The position numbers and the translations under genes are program-made. The notes under the pieces were generated by a model. That model saw only the letters and a list, made by a program, of their open reading frames with translations. It did not search any database and was not told where the DNA came from. A stretch of DNA of 40,527 nt from an uncultured Lachnospiraceae bacterium (GTDB lineage Bacteria > Bacillota > Clostridia > Lachnospirales > Lachnospiraceae). Shown piece after piece: positions 16,212 to 24,226 of this stretch. Location of the stretch: positions 1 to 40,527 of the forward strand of contig CADATP010000014.1 in assembly GCA_902790935.1 (NCBI GenBank), written 5' to 3'. Positions within the stretch are counted from its first letter, which is position 1. Every line of letters starts with the position of its first letter.

Positions 16212-16832
16212 ATGATTTTTGAAAGATATTACATCTTAATATCCCTTATACTTATCGCAGGCAGCCTTGCGCTTGTTTTTGCGCGCCTTGATAAAAGGCG
16301 CACAGGGGTAAGACGTATCACCCTTATTGCGGTTATGACCGCTCTTTCAATAGTGGGACGCTTCATCTTTGCTTCTCTCCCCGCCTTTAAACCCGTATCG
16401 GCTATTGTGATCCTTACAGGTGTCTATCTCGGCGGAGAAGCGGGATTTCTCGTAGGAAGCCTTTCCGCCTTTTTGTCAAATTTCTACTTCGGTCAGGGCC
16501 CCTGGACCCCCTTCCAGATGACAGCCCTTGGTATCATCGGGCTTTTGGCGGGTATCTTTTTTCAAAAAAGGAGTTTTAAATCCACTGTCTTTCGCCGTAT
16601 CATCATCAGTATTTACGCGGCTGTATCCGGCGTTTTTTACTCTCTTTTTCTCGATACGTGGACGATGATATGGACCTACGGAAGCTTAAACGGCCCCGGA
16701 TATCTTGCGGCTGTTTTGGCTGCAGTACCCTATACGGCTTTGTACGTTGTTTCCAATGTTTCCTTCTTTATTCTTCTTGACATTCCCTTCGGAAAAAGAC
16801 TTGGGAGAATTATCACAAAATACAAGATCTGA
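16212..16832 (+). CDS. ECF transporter S component, probable cobalamin-specific
   Basis: The substrate-binding membrane protein of the ECF complex, 206 aa with about six hydrophobic segments. It shows the features of S components: an N-terminal helix after a basic patch (RLDKRRTGVRRITLIAVMTAL), small-residue-rich helix 1 for T contact, GVYLGGEAGFLVGSLSAFLSNFYFGQG and WTPFQMTALGIIG. The substrate cannot be read from the sequence. Because the operon is under a B12 riboswitch and encodes transcobalamin-like proteins, cobalamin or a corrinoid precursor is the best guess, making it functionally like CbrT. It begins 5 bp after the ATPase stop. No clear terminator follows. Confidence 0.82.
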   Translation: MIFERYYILISLILIAGSLALVFARLDKRRTGVRRITLIAVMTALSIVGRFIFASLPAFKPVSAIVILTGVYLGGEAGFLVGSLSAFLSNFYFGQGPWTPFQMTALGIIGLLAGIFFQKRSFKSTVFRRIIISIYAAVSGVFYSLFLDTWTMIWTYGSLNGPGYLAAVLAAVPYTALYVVSNVSFFILLDIPFGKRLGRIITKYKI

Positions 16833-16868
16833 AGCCTTTTAAGGTATCTTTAATCATCCGTCCAAATG

Positions 16869-16877
16869 TGCTATAAT
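16869..16877 (+). promoter_or_regulatory. Extended -10 promoter of trkAH
   Basis: TGCTATAAT, a perfect extended -10 element, lies 39 nt before the trkA ATG. The matching -35 (TTTAAT, 17-bp spacer) is weak, as is usual for extended -10 promoters. Confidence 0.6.
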
Positions 16878-16916
16878 TGTCTGAAGTACGGGCAATTTTT
16901 TGATACGAGGATTTTT

Positions 16917-18272
16917 ATGAATATTATTATTGTTGGATGCGGAAAAGTAGGCCATACACTGGTTGAACAGCTTGGTGGCGAACAGCATGATATCGTTGTG
17001 GTGGATTTAAATCCCGACAGAGTCCACAGCATTACGGACGAGCTTGATGCACAGGGCATCGTAGGTAACGGTGTAAGCTACCAGACTCTGCAGGAAGCCG
17101 GCGTGGAAAAAGCCGACCTTCTTATCGCCGTAACTGCATATGATGAGCAAAACCTGCTCTGCTGCTGTATCGCAAGGCAGGCGGGACACTGCAAGACCAT
17201 CGCCAGAGTCCGCAATCCTATTTACAACGAAGAAATCTCGTTTTTACGGGACAAGCTGGGACTTGATATGGTTATAAACCCCGAGCTTCTTACCGCCAAT
17301 GAGATAGCGCGTATATTCCAGTTCCCCTCCGCTGTTAAAATAGACACATTCTCAAAGGGAAGGATTGAGCTTATCCACTTCCGTATTACGGATAAATGCC
17401 TGTTAAACGGAATGGAGCTTATAAATCTGAAAAACACACTTGGTTTTAACGTCCTCATTCCTCTTGTTACAAGAGGAGATGAGGTTATTATTCCCCGTGG
17501 TAACTTTGTTTTTAAAGAGGGGGATCTTGCCTCTGTTGTTACGACTCCGAAGACAGCATCCATGTTCTTCAGAAAGATCGGCTTTACCTCCGGAAGAACA
17601 AGAACAGCCATGCTTGTAGGCGGAGGAACCATCTCCTACTATCTTGCAAAAAGACTTCTTGCCGCAGGTATCAATACAAAGATCATCGAGATCGACGAGA
17701 AGGTTTGCACCACCCTTTCCGAAAAGCTTCCCCAAGCTACCGTTATCTGCGGTGACGGAACGGACGGAAAGCTGCTTTTACAGGAAGGCTTAGAGAGCGC
17801 CGATGGATTTGTGGCTCTTACGGGACTTGACGAAGAGAATATACTCCTTGCCCTTTTGGCAAAGCGCCTCAGCAATACAAAAGCCGTAAGCAAGATAAAC
17901 AGGATCAATTTCAATTCTCTTTTAAGTGATATCAAGGTTGACACCACTATATTCCCGAGACTCCTTACCGCGGACCAGATACTTAAGTACGCCCGCTCTA
18001 TGAACGATTCCCTCGGAAGCAATGTGGAAAACCTGTACAGGCTTGAAGACGGAAAGGCTGAAGCTCTGGAATTCTACGTAAAAGAGAGTTCAGACGCTAC
18101 AGATACCCCTATTGCAAAGCTTAAGCTGAAAAAGGATATCAACATCTGTTCAATTACAAGAGCGGATAAGATCATCTTCCCCACAGGATCCGATGAGATC
18201 AAGGTAGGGGACTATGTTGTGGTGGTTGTTAAACACCAGGGTATGGACGACATATCCGATATTTTGCAGTAA
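16917..18272 (+). CDS. trkA: Trk potassium uptake regulator TrkA
   Basis: Cytoplasmic NAD(H)/nucleotide-binding subunit that gates the TrkH potassium channel. The 451-aa protein has two tandem RCK units: Rossmann motif IVGCGKVGHTL at the N-terminus with the acidic VVDLN end of strand 2, and a second Rossmann motif MLVGGGTISYYLAKRL at about 225. Each is followed by a TrkA-C domain. The ATG at 16917 is preceded by GAGG and begins exactly at the conserved MNIIIVGCG; an in-frame extension upstream would cover the promoter. trkH follows 26 bp downstream. Confidence 0.95.
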   Translation: MNIIIVGCGKVGHTLVEQLGGEQHDIVVVDLNPDRVHSITDELDAQGIVGNGVSYQTLQEAGVEKADLLIAVTAYDEQNLLCCCIARQAGHCKTIARVRNPIYNEEISFLRDKLGLDMVINPELLTANEIARIFQFPSAVKIDTFSKGRIELIHFRITDKCLLNGMELINLKNTLGFNVLIPLVTRGDEVIIPRGNFVFKEGDLASVVTTPKTASMFFRKIGFTSGRTRTAMLVGGGTISYYLAKRLLAAGINTKIIEIDEKVCTTLSEKLPQATVICGDGTDGKLLLQEGLESADGFVALTGLDEENILLALLAKRLSNTKAVSKINRINFNSLLSDIKVDTTIFPRLLTADQILKYARSMNDSLGSNVENLYRLEDGKAEALEFYVKESSDATDTPIAKLKLKKDINICSITRADKIIFPTGSDEIKVGDYVVVVVKHQGMDDISDILQ

Positions 18273-18298
18273 ACTCGGCTCGTCCGGAGGACCTTACA

Positions 18299-19741
18299 AT
18301 GAACTTTACAATGGTTACATATATAATCGGGTGGATCTTGCAGATAGAGGCTGCTTTTCTGCTTCTGCCCGCTATAGTCGGTTTCTTTTATCATGAAACA
18401 AACCACTCCTTAGTTTACATAATCTGTGCTCTTGCAAGCTTTGTTCTTGGCCTTTTGATCAAGCTCAAAAAGCCCAAGACAAGAGATCTTTACACCCGCG
18501 AAGGCTTTGCCACCGTTGCCATCGGCTGGATTGCCTTAAGCGCCGTTGGTGCGGTTCCCTTTACAGTAACCGGGGATATTCCTAACTATGTAGACGCTTT
18601 ATTTGAATCGGTATCGGGCTTCACCACCACCGGAGGAAGCATCCTTACCAATGTTGAAGTTCTCTCCCACGCCAACCTTTTTTGGAGAAGCTTTACCCAT
18701 TGGATAGGCGGTATGGGCGTGTTTGTATTTATAATGGCTATCTTCCCCATAATGGGCGGATATTCCATAAATCTGATGCGCGCAGAAAGTACCGGACCTG
18801 CCGTCGGAAAGCTTGTACCCAGAGTACAAAAGACCGCCAAAATACTCTATCTTATTTACCTCGCCATAACCGTTATCGGAGCTATAGTCTATATGATCTG
18901 CGGTATGGGATTGTTTGATGCGCTAACAACTATCTTCGGTACTGTCGGTACCGGCGGATACGGTATTTTAAACGACAGCATCACATCCTACTCTCCTGCC
19001 GTACAGTGGGCTATCACGATTTTTATGATACTGAGCGGTATCAACTATTCCGTTTACTTCTGTCTCCTTAGAAGACAGTTTAAAGACGCCTTTTCAATAT
19101 CCGAGGTTAAATGGTATATCGGTATCATCCTCGTGAGTACCATAATCATTACCTTCAACATAAGAAATATGTATTCCGGTACCTTAGAGAGCGCGCGCCA
19201 CGCCGCATTCCAGGTGGGATCCATCATCACGACCACAGGATTTTCAACTACCGATTTTGACCTTTGGCCCTCTCTTTCAAAGACGATCCTTGTAATACTG
19301 ATGTTTTGCGGAGCCTGCTCAGGCTCTACGGGCGGAGGTATGAAGATCTCAAGATGGCTCATCATGGGTAAGACTATTTTTAAAGAGCTTTCAACCATGG
19401 TCCACCCAAGGCAGGTCAAAAAAATACATATGGACGGGCATGTTGTAGAGCACGAAACGATAAGATCAACCAATGTTTATCTCGCATCTTACTTTTTCCT
19501 GATGCTGCTCTCGGTACTTCTTATATCAATAGATAATTTTGACTTTACCACCAACTTTACCGGTGTAGTCGCAATGCTTAACAACATAGGTCCGGGGCTC
19601 GGACTCGTAGGTCCAACCGGCAATTACTCCATGTTCAGTGTCTTTTCTAAGATCGTACTTATTTTTGATATGCTGGCAGGAAGACTCGAGCTTTTCCCTA
19701 TGCTTATCATCCTTAAGCCCGCCTGCTGGAGAAAATACTGA
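18299..19741 (+). CDS. trkH: Trk potassium uptake channel TrkH
   Basis: Membrane channel subunit for potassium import, 480 aa, with the four-fold M1-P-M2 arrangement of the TrkH/KtrB family. Selectivity-filter loops are seen as TTGGS, GTVGTGGYG, TTGFST and NNIGPGLG, each with the key glycine. The C-terminus (GRLELFPMLIILKPACWRKY) is typical of the family. GGAGG lies 8 nt before the ATG. It is encoded with trkA and probably co-transcribed. Confidence 0.95.
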   Translation: MNFTMVTYIIGWILQIEAAFLLLPAIVGFFYHETNHSLVYIICALASFVLGLLIKLKKPKTRDLYTREGFATVAIGWIALSAVGAVPFTVTGDIPNYVDALFESVSGFTTTGGSILTNVEVLSHANLFWRSFTHWIGGMGVFVFIMAIFPIMGGYSINLMRAESTGPAVGKLVPRVQKTAKILYLIYLAITVIGAIVYMICGMGLFDALTTIFGTVGTGGYGILNDSITSYSPAVQWAITIFMILSGINYSVYFCLLRRQFKDAFSISEVKWYIGIILVSTIIITFNIRNMYSGTLESARHAAFQVGSIITTTGFSTTDFDLWPSLSKTILVILMFCGACSGSTGGGMKISRWLIMGKTIFKELSTMVHPRQVKKIHMDGHVVEHETIRSTNVYLASYFFLMLLSVLLISIDNFDFTTNFTGVVAMLNNIGPGLGLVGPTGNYSMFSVFSKIVLIFDMLAGRLELFPMLIILKPACWRKY

Positions 19742-19742
19742 G

Positions 19743-19815
19743 TTAGATTTATCTAATCTTTGTTAGATTTTTAGACATTTTTAATTGTTTTCAAACTATT
19801 GTTGTGTTAGACTAA
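19743..19815 (+). promoter_or_regulatory. Promoter with palindromic operators for the DtxR-type regulator
   Basis: TTGTTT (19785-19790), 17-bp spacer, TAGACT (19808-19813) form a promoter. The palindrome TTAGACTAA (19807-19815) covers the -10 box, and a second palindrome TTAGATTTATCTAA sits at 19743-19756; a further TTAG word is at 19763. TTAG/CTAA half-sites are the hallmark of DtxR/IdeR-type boxes, so metal-dependent autorepression is likely. Confidence 0.55.
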
Positions 19816-19851
19816 GTTCATAAGTTTTATTCCACGACAAGGAGTGATGAC

Positions 19852-20217
19852 ATGCGTAATAACGAATCTTCTGAAGACTACCTCGAGACAATACTTATGC
19901 TCAGCGAGGTAAAGCCCGTTGTCCGTTCTGTTGACATAGCAAACGAGCTTGGATACAAAAAATCAAGCGTCAGCGTTGCCATGAAAAATCTTCGTGAACG
20001 CAATATGATCACCGTAACAGATGAGGGGTACATTTATCTTACAAAAGAAGGCAAAAAGATAGCAGACATGATCTACGAGCGCCATAAGCTAATTTCAGAG
20101 TGGCTTGTAAAGCTCGGCGTCGACAAAAAAGTCGCGTTAGATGATGCCTGCAGAGTTGAACATGATCTCAGCGAAGAAAGCTTTGCAGCGATCAAAAAAT
20201 ACATATCAAAACATTAA
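19852..20217 (+). CDS. DtxR/MntR-family metal-dependent transcriptional regulator
   Basis: A 121-aa regulator. A winged helix-turn-helix covers about 1-70 (VRSVDIANELGYKKSSVSVAMKNLRERNMIT, then the wing GYIYLTKEGKKIA). A dimerisation and metal-binding segment follows, with RHKLISEWL, DDACRVEHDLSEESFAAIKKYI; the E-H-x-L-S pattern is shared with MntR and DtxR. It lacks the SH3-like third domain, as in MntR. AAGGAG precedes the ATG. The metal (manganese or iron) cannot be told. The nearby palindromes suggest autoregulation. It ends convergent with the transglutaminase gene, overlapping its stop by four bases. Confidence 0.9.
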   Translation: MRNNESSEDYLETILMLSEVKPVVRSVDIANELGYKKSSVSVAMKNLRERNMITVTDEGYIYLTKEGKKIADMIYERHKLISEWLVKLGVDKKVALDDACRVEHDLSEESFAAIKKYISKH

Positions 20218-22091
20218 TTCGTACCGGTGGTACCCGTAGAGGTACCGCCGGTATTATTATTTGTGGTGTTTGTTGTATTTGTGTTTGTTGTATTTGTGTT
20301 TGTTGTATTTGTGTTTGTCGTATTTGTGTTTGTCGTAGTTGTATTTGTCGTATTTGTGTTTGTTGTATTTGTGTTTGTCGTAGTTCCTGACGTTGTATCG
20401 GTAGTTGTTGAGTTTGTAGTTGTTGAATTTGTAGTTGTCGAATCTGTAGTTGTTGTAGTGCCGGTGGTAGCAGGTGCAGTCTCCTCTTCTTTCCAGCTAA
20501 CAACGTTATGGTAAAGCTTATAGAATCCTCCTCCCATTCTCTCTGCCTGTATCTGGATAGAGAAGCGATTCATTCCGAGACTCTTTAAGGCCTCGTCGAC
20601 ATATCCCTTTTTATAATCTCCCTTTCCGTACGCAGTCTCAATTGATTTAAAAAGCGAAGAAGGTATGATCACGGTAAAATGCTTGTCTCCCGTTCCTGCC
20701 GCCACAAGCTTTTTCTTGCAATCTGCGTAGTATTCGTCCATATTCCAAACCGCGTCGCTCTCCTTAAGCCCGAGCTTCTCAAGAGCGGCAACAAGTTCTT
20801 CTCTGCCGGGAGTCGCTGTACTTGTGTTTCCGTTTGTACCGGATCCGTTTCCGTTATTTGCAGGATAAAGATCGTCATACCTCAAAGGCTCAAAATTATT
20901 GGTATCAGCAACACTTGAAGGGTCTCCGGCATCGGGAGAAGCTACGGTACCCTCCTCCGGTCCCTTATAGGAAGATGCGTTACAGGGAGGTAAGTTCACG
21001 CTAAGCCCGGTTCTTGTATGGGTAGGCGCAAAGTCCTTGTCTGACCTGTTAAAGTAATCGTAGGTTGAAGGGTTTGTATCATCCCATGTGATGTCTTCGT
21101 TGTAATAACCGTCGGATAGCTTGACGATATTCCAGGCATGATCCTCTCCTGCGTATCCTGTACAATAATAGCAGGGGATTCCAAGTTGCTGTAAAATATA
21201 CTGATTGGCTCTTGCGTATCCCGCACAGACGCTGATCCCGTTTACCAATGCGCTGTATGCGCTCTGGCTAAGGACTGCCCCGTCGGCGTAAGAAACATTC
21301 GAAACAAGGTAGTCATGTACATATTTTTCTTTTTCATAATCGCCAGGCAGCTCGGACGCTCCGGCAATTACAGCCTTTGCCGCGCTGCTGAAGTTTGCCT
21401 TTGCGGTCTCTAAAGCATTGGCAAGAGTATAGTAAACAAGCTGAATCTCCACCACGGATCCCGATTTTGTATACTTTACGGAATAGCTGGTATCAAGGTA
21501 GAAAAGCTCCGGATGATCGTTCACGACCGATTCAAAAATATTTGAAAGCTGCGATGTATTGATTGCTTTTACGGGAGCAAAGGATGATACTACAGAAAGA
21601 GCATTCGCATATATCTGACGATAAACCGCCTGCTCATCAGACGTAAGCATTCCATAGTAGGGATAAATATTTGTGTCAAATTTAAAGCCTTCGCCTGTCT
21701 GCCCTGTGCTGAGTTCCTTCTTTATAGACTCAGCTACTTCGTCAGTGATCTTCTCTTCTTCGCTTGAAACCGGCAGATATCCGGTAAGATGGGACAGATT
21801 ATCCGGGCTCTGGGAATTGCCGGGGAGCTCGATGATCACAGCATCGCCATCTTCCGCCTCATCTTCGGGTTCGGAAACGCTCACATCTCCGCTCGCGGTG
21901 GCATCCCCGCCTTCTTCCTCATCATCTCCGCCGGGTAAAAGAGCCGCGATCTTACTGAGTGCTCCTCCCTCCCCGGTAGCCCCCGCTACCTTTTCGGTAA
22001 GGGCGGGATTGACCGCACAGACTAGTATGAACGCACAAAGTGCGATTATTATTGTGGCCAGGCCGTAAAATAAACCTTTAATAAACTTCAT
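20214..22091 (-). CDS. Membrane-anchored transglutaminase-like protein with Thr/Asn tail
   Basis: A 625-aa surface protein. A signal anchor occupies residues 7-28, followed by an acidic Glu/Asp linker. A transglutaminase/protease-like core contains the triad region GISVCAGYARANQYILQQLG (Cys), GEDHAWNIVKL (His) and YYNEDITWDDTNP (Asp). A further domain of unknown type spans about 415-545. The C-terminus (about 550-625) is almost only Thr, Asn and Ser, encoded by 15-bp tandem repeats, and resembles a cell-wall-spanning or glycosylated stalk; no LPxTG motif follows it. AGGAAAATAAG precedes the ATG. The substrate is unknown; such proteins may act as cysteine proteases or cross-linkers at the cell surface. 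Confidence 0.82.
   Translation of the reverse strand: MKFIKGLFYGLATIIIALCAFILVCAVNPALTEKVAGATGEGGALSKIAALLPGGDDEEEGGDATASGDVSVSEPEDEAEDGDAVIIELPGNSQSPDNLSHLTGYLPVSSEEEKITDEVAESIKKELSTGQTGEGFKFDTNIYPYYGMLTSDEQAVYRQIYANALSVVSSFAPVKAINTSQLSNIFESVVNDHPELFYLDTSYSVKYTKSGSVVEIQLVYYTLANALETAKANFSSAAKAVIAGASELPGDYEKEKYVHDYLVSNVSYADGAVLSQSAYSALVNGISVCAGYARANQYILQQLGIPCYYCTGYAGEDHAWNIVKLSDGYYNEDITWDDTNPSTYDYFNRSDKDFAPTHTRTGLSVNLPPCNASSYKGPEEGTVASPDAGDPSSVADTNNFEPLRYDDLYPANNGNGSGTNGNTSTATPGREELVAALEKLGLKESDAVWNMDEYYADCKKKLVAAGTGDKHFTVIIPSSLFKSIETAYGKGDYKKGYVDEALKSLGMNRFSIQIQAERMGGGFYKLYHNVVSWKEEETAPATTGTTTTTDSTTTNSTTTNSTTTDTTSGTTTNTNTTNTNTTNTTTTNTNTTNTNTTNTNTTNTNTTNTTNNNTGGTSTGTTGTN
20266..20460 (-). repeat. 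15-bp tandem repeats encoding the Thr/Asn tail
   Basis: Thirteen 15-bp units in phase. Eight near-identical ones (GTGTTTGTTGTATTT on the plus strand) lie at 20266-20385, one degenerate unit at 20386-20400, and four of the GTAGTTGTTGAATTT type at 20401-20460. Each unit encodes five residues. All lie within one reading frame, so the array can gain or lose units without a frameshift. Confidence 0.9.
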
Positions 22092-22204
22092 CTTATTTTC
22101 CTGTTTTGCTTATAGAATAATTTAGAAATACTCCATTTTATTTTACACTATTTTGCGATATTTTTATAGACTTTTTAAATTACCTTAATCTCTCCTCCTC
22201 GCGC

Positions 22205-22233
22205 TTGAAAACATACTCCTTAAATGATAAAAT
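22205..22233 (+). promoter_or_regulatory. Promoter of the nitroreductase gene
   Basis: TTGAAA (22205-22210), 17-bp spacer, TAAAAT (22228-22233), followed by a 35-nt leader with GGAGG. Confidence 0.7.
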
Positions 22234-22268
22234 GTGAAGGATAAATCTTTAATAATACGGAGGTGCAT

Positions 22269-22802
22269 ATGGACGCAATAGAATGTATCAAGGGTCGAAG
22301 AAGTATCAGAAATTTCCAGGATAAACCCGTTTCCCACGAGACAATCGAAAAAATCGTTTCCGTCGCAGCTATGGCTCCCAGCTGGAAGAACACACAGGTT
22401 ACCCGCTATATAGCTCTTGAGGGTGCCGTTAAAGACGAGCTTGCCAAATGTACCACCATTTGGGCTAAAAACGGCGATATTATCCGTAATGCTCCCGTTG
22501 TAATTGCCGTTTGTGCCGTTTCAAAAAGAAGCGGATATGAGAGGGATGGTTCCTTCTCTACAAGCAAGGGCGATAAATGGGAAATGTTTGACGTTGGCAT
22601 CGCCAGCGAAGCATTTTGTCTCGCCGCATACGAAGCCGGACTCGGTACCGTTATCTTAGGTCTTTACGATGATAACGCTCCCGAGGTTATAGGTGTTCCC
22701 GAAGGTCAGGAGCTTATCGCTCTTATCCCTATGGGCTACCCCGCAGAATCTCCCGAGGCTCCCCGCCGAAAGGAAGTTTCTGAACTTCTTTCATACAGGT
22801 AA
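22269..22802 (+). CDS. Nitroreductase-family flavoprotein
   Basis: An FMN-dependent oxidoreductase of the nitroreductase superfamily, 177 aa, a compact single-domain member. The N-terminal [12 protein letters not shown] segment contacts the flavin phosphate, and MAPSWKNTQ is the usual second FMN-binding stretch. The C-terminal part has [13 protein letters not shown] and [16 protein letters not shown]. The start is the ATG at 22269, five bases after GGAGG; an in-frame GTG at 22263 lies inside that ribosome site. The physiological substrate is unknown. A hairpin separates it from pyrB. Confidence 0.9.
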   Translation: MDAIECIKGRRSIRNFQDKPVSHETIEKIVSVAAMAPSWKNTQVTRYIALEGAVKDELAKCTTIWAKNGDIIRNAPVVIAVCAVSKRSGYERDGSFSTSKGDKWEMFDVGIASEAFCLAAYEAGLGTVILGLYDDNAPEVIGVPEGQELIALIPMGYPAESPEAPRRKEVSELLSYR

Positions 22803-22806
22803 ATTT

Positions 22807-22835
22807 ATTCAGCCGGGATTATTTCTCGGCTGAGT
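22807..22835 (+). terminator. Hairpin between nitroreductase and pyrB
   Basis: Stem CAGCCGGGA / TCTCGGCTG (9 bp with one G-U, extendable to 12 bp), loop TTATT, then a weak T-rich stretch. It is probably a partial terminator for the upstream gene or the leader hairpin of pyrBI. Confidence 0.5.
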
Positions 22836-22870
22836 TTATGCTAACTACATTTATTTACGAGGTTACAAAC

Positions 22871-23782
22871 ATGAGACATCTAATGAGTCCTCTGGACTTT
22901 ACCACCGAGGAGCTTGACAAGCTCTTTGATCTGGCAAACGACATCGAAAAATCCCCTGAAAAGTACGCCCACAAATGCGACGGCAAAATCCTTGCCACCT
23001 GCTTTTACGAGCCCAGCACAAGAACAAGACTTTCCTTTGAATCCGCTATGACCCGCTTAGGCGGAAGAGTCATCGGCTTTTCAGACGCCAATTCTTCATC
23101 AGCCGCAAAGGGCGAGAGCGTTTCTGATACCATAAGAGTCATCTCCTGCTACGCAGATATCTGCGCTATGAGACATCCCAAGGAGGGTGCTCCCATGGTT
23201 GCCGCATCAAAGAGCCTTATCCCTGTTATCAACGCAGGTGACGGCGGACATCAGCATCCCACTCAGACTCTCACGGACCTTCTTACGATCCGCAGTCTCC
23301 ACGGCAAATTAAACGGCTTTACCATCGGACTTTGCGGAGACCTTAAATTCGGACGTACCGTCCACTCCCTTATAAATGCCCTTGTCAGATACGACAACAT
23401 CAAATTCGTTTTTGTATCTCCAACAGAGCTTCGCGTACCCGATTATGTAACGGATATGCTCCGTGAAAAAGGCATCCCTTACGAGGAGGTTATAAAGCTC
23501 GAGGATGTTATCGGAGACCTGGATATCCTCTATATGACAAGAGTTCAAAAAGAGCGCTTCTTCAACGAAGAGGACTACATAAGATTAAAGGATTTTTACA
23601 TCCTCACCCCCGAAAAGCTCTCTCTTGCCAGTGAAAATATGCTGATCCTCCATCCCCTCCCCAGAGTAAACGAAATCTCTGTCGAGCTTGATGACGATCC
23701 CAGAGCCGCTTACTTTAAACAGGCAAGATACGGTGTGTACGTAAGAATGGCCCTGATCCTTACTCTTTTAGGACTATCATAA
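22871..23782 (+). CDS. pyrB: Aspartate carbamoyltransferase catalytic subunit
   Basis: Condenses carbamoyl phosphate and aspartate, the first committed step of pyrimidine synthesis. It has 303 aa. Key motifs: [12 protein letters not shown] (carbamoyl-phosphate loop), [24 protein letters not shown] and [10 protein letters not shown] near the end. The ATG at 22871 has GAGG eight bases before it and begins the conserved [10 protein letters not shown]; the upstream in-frame codons overlap the hairpin. pyrI follows, so the enzyme should be the allosteric PyrBI type. Confidence 0.97.
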   Translation: MRHLMSPLDFTTEELDKLFDLANDIEKSPEKYAHKCDGKILATCFYEPSTRTRLSFESAMTRLGGRVIGFSDANSSSAAKGESVSDTIRVISCYADICAMRHPKEGAPMVAASKSLIPVINAGDGGHQHPTQTLTDLLTIRSLHGKLNGFTIGLCGDLKFGRTVHSLINALVRYDNIKFVFVSPTELRVPDYVTDMLREKGIPYEEVIKLEDVIGDLDILYMTRVQKERFFNEEDYIRLKDFYILTPEKLSLASENMLILHPLPRVNEISVELDDDPRAAYFKQARYGVYVRMALILTLLGLS

Positions 23783-23792
23783 GGAGAATAAT

Positions 23793-24221
23793 ATGTTAAA
23801 CGTAGGAAAAATCGAAGAAGGCTTTGTACTTGACCACATCAAAGCCGGAAAAAGTATGGATATATATGAGCACCTTGGGCTCGATAAAATGGATTGCACC
23901 GTTGCGATCATCAAAAACGCCCGCAGTAAGGTTATGGGCAAAAAGGACATTTTAAAAGTAGAGTGTGATATCAACACCCTCGACCTCGACGTTCTTGCAT
24001 TTATCGACCATAACATCACGATAAACGTTATCAAAAACGGCGAGATCGTTGAAAAAAGAGTTTTGGCCCTTCCCAAGGAAGTAAGGAACGTTATTAAATG
24101 CCATAACCCCAGATGTATCACATCCATCGAGCAGGGGCTTCCCCATATCTTCTTCCTCGCAGACGAAGAAAACGAAGTCTACAGATGCAAATACTGCGAA
24201 GAAAAATACACTGAGAGGTAA
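23793..24221 (+). CDS. pyrI: Aspartate carbamoyltransferase regulatory subunit
   Basis: Allosteric subunit that binds CTP/ATP and joins catalytic trimers of PyrB. It has 142 aa. The N-terminal nucleotide-binding domain (MLNVGKIEEGFVLDHIKAGKS) is followed by the C-terminal zinc domain with the four-cysteine set C-x4-C (CHNPRC) and C-x2-C (CKYC). AAGGAG precedes the ATG, ten bases after pyrB. CTP feedback here is of interest because the next gene is itself predicted to use CTP. Confidence 0.96.
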   Translation: MLNVGKIEEGFVLDHIKAGKSMDIYEHLGLDKMDCTVAIIKNARSKVMGKKDILKVECDINTLDLDVLAFIDHNITINVIKNGEIVEKRVLALPKEVRNVIKCHNPRCITSIEQGLPHIFFLADEENEVYRCKYCEEKYTER

Positions 24222-24226
24222 ACGGT

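Noticed and set aside
20266..20460. Regular short repeats that could suggest a CRISPR-like or minisatellite array
   Set aside because: The 15-bp units have no spacers and lie in phase within one open frame that encodes a Thr/Asn tail.
22807..22870. PyrR-type attenuator in front of pyrBI
   Set aside because: Only one hairpin is present, with a poor T run, and no conserved PyrR-binding loop or anti-terminator could be found.
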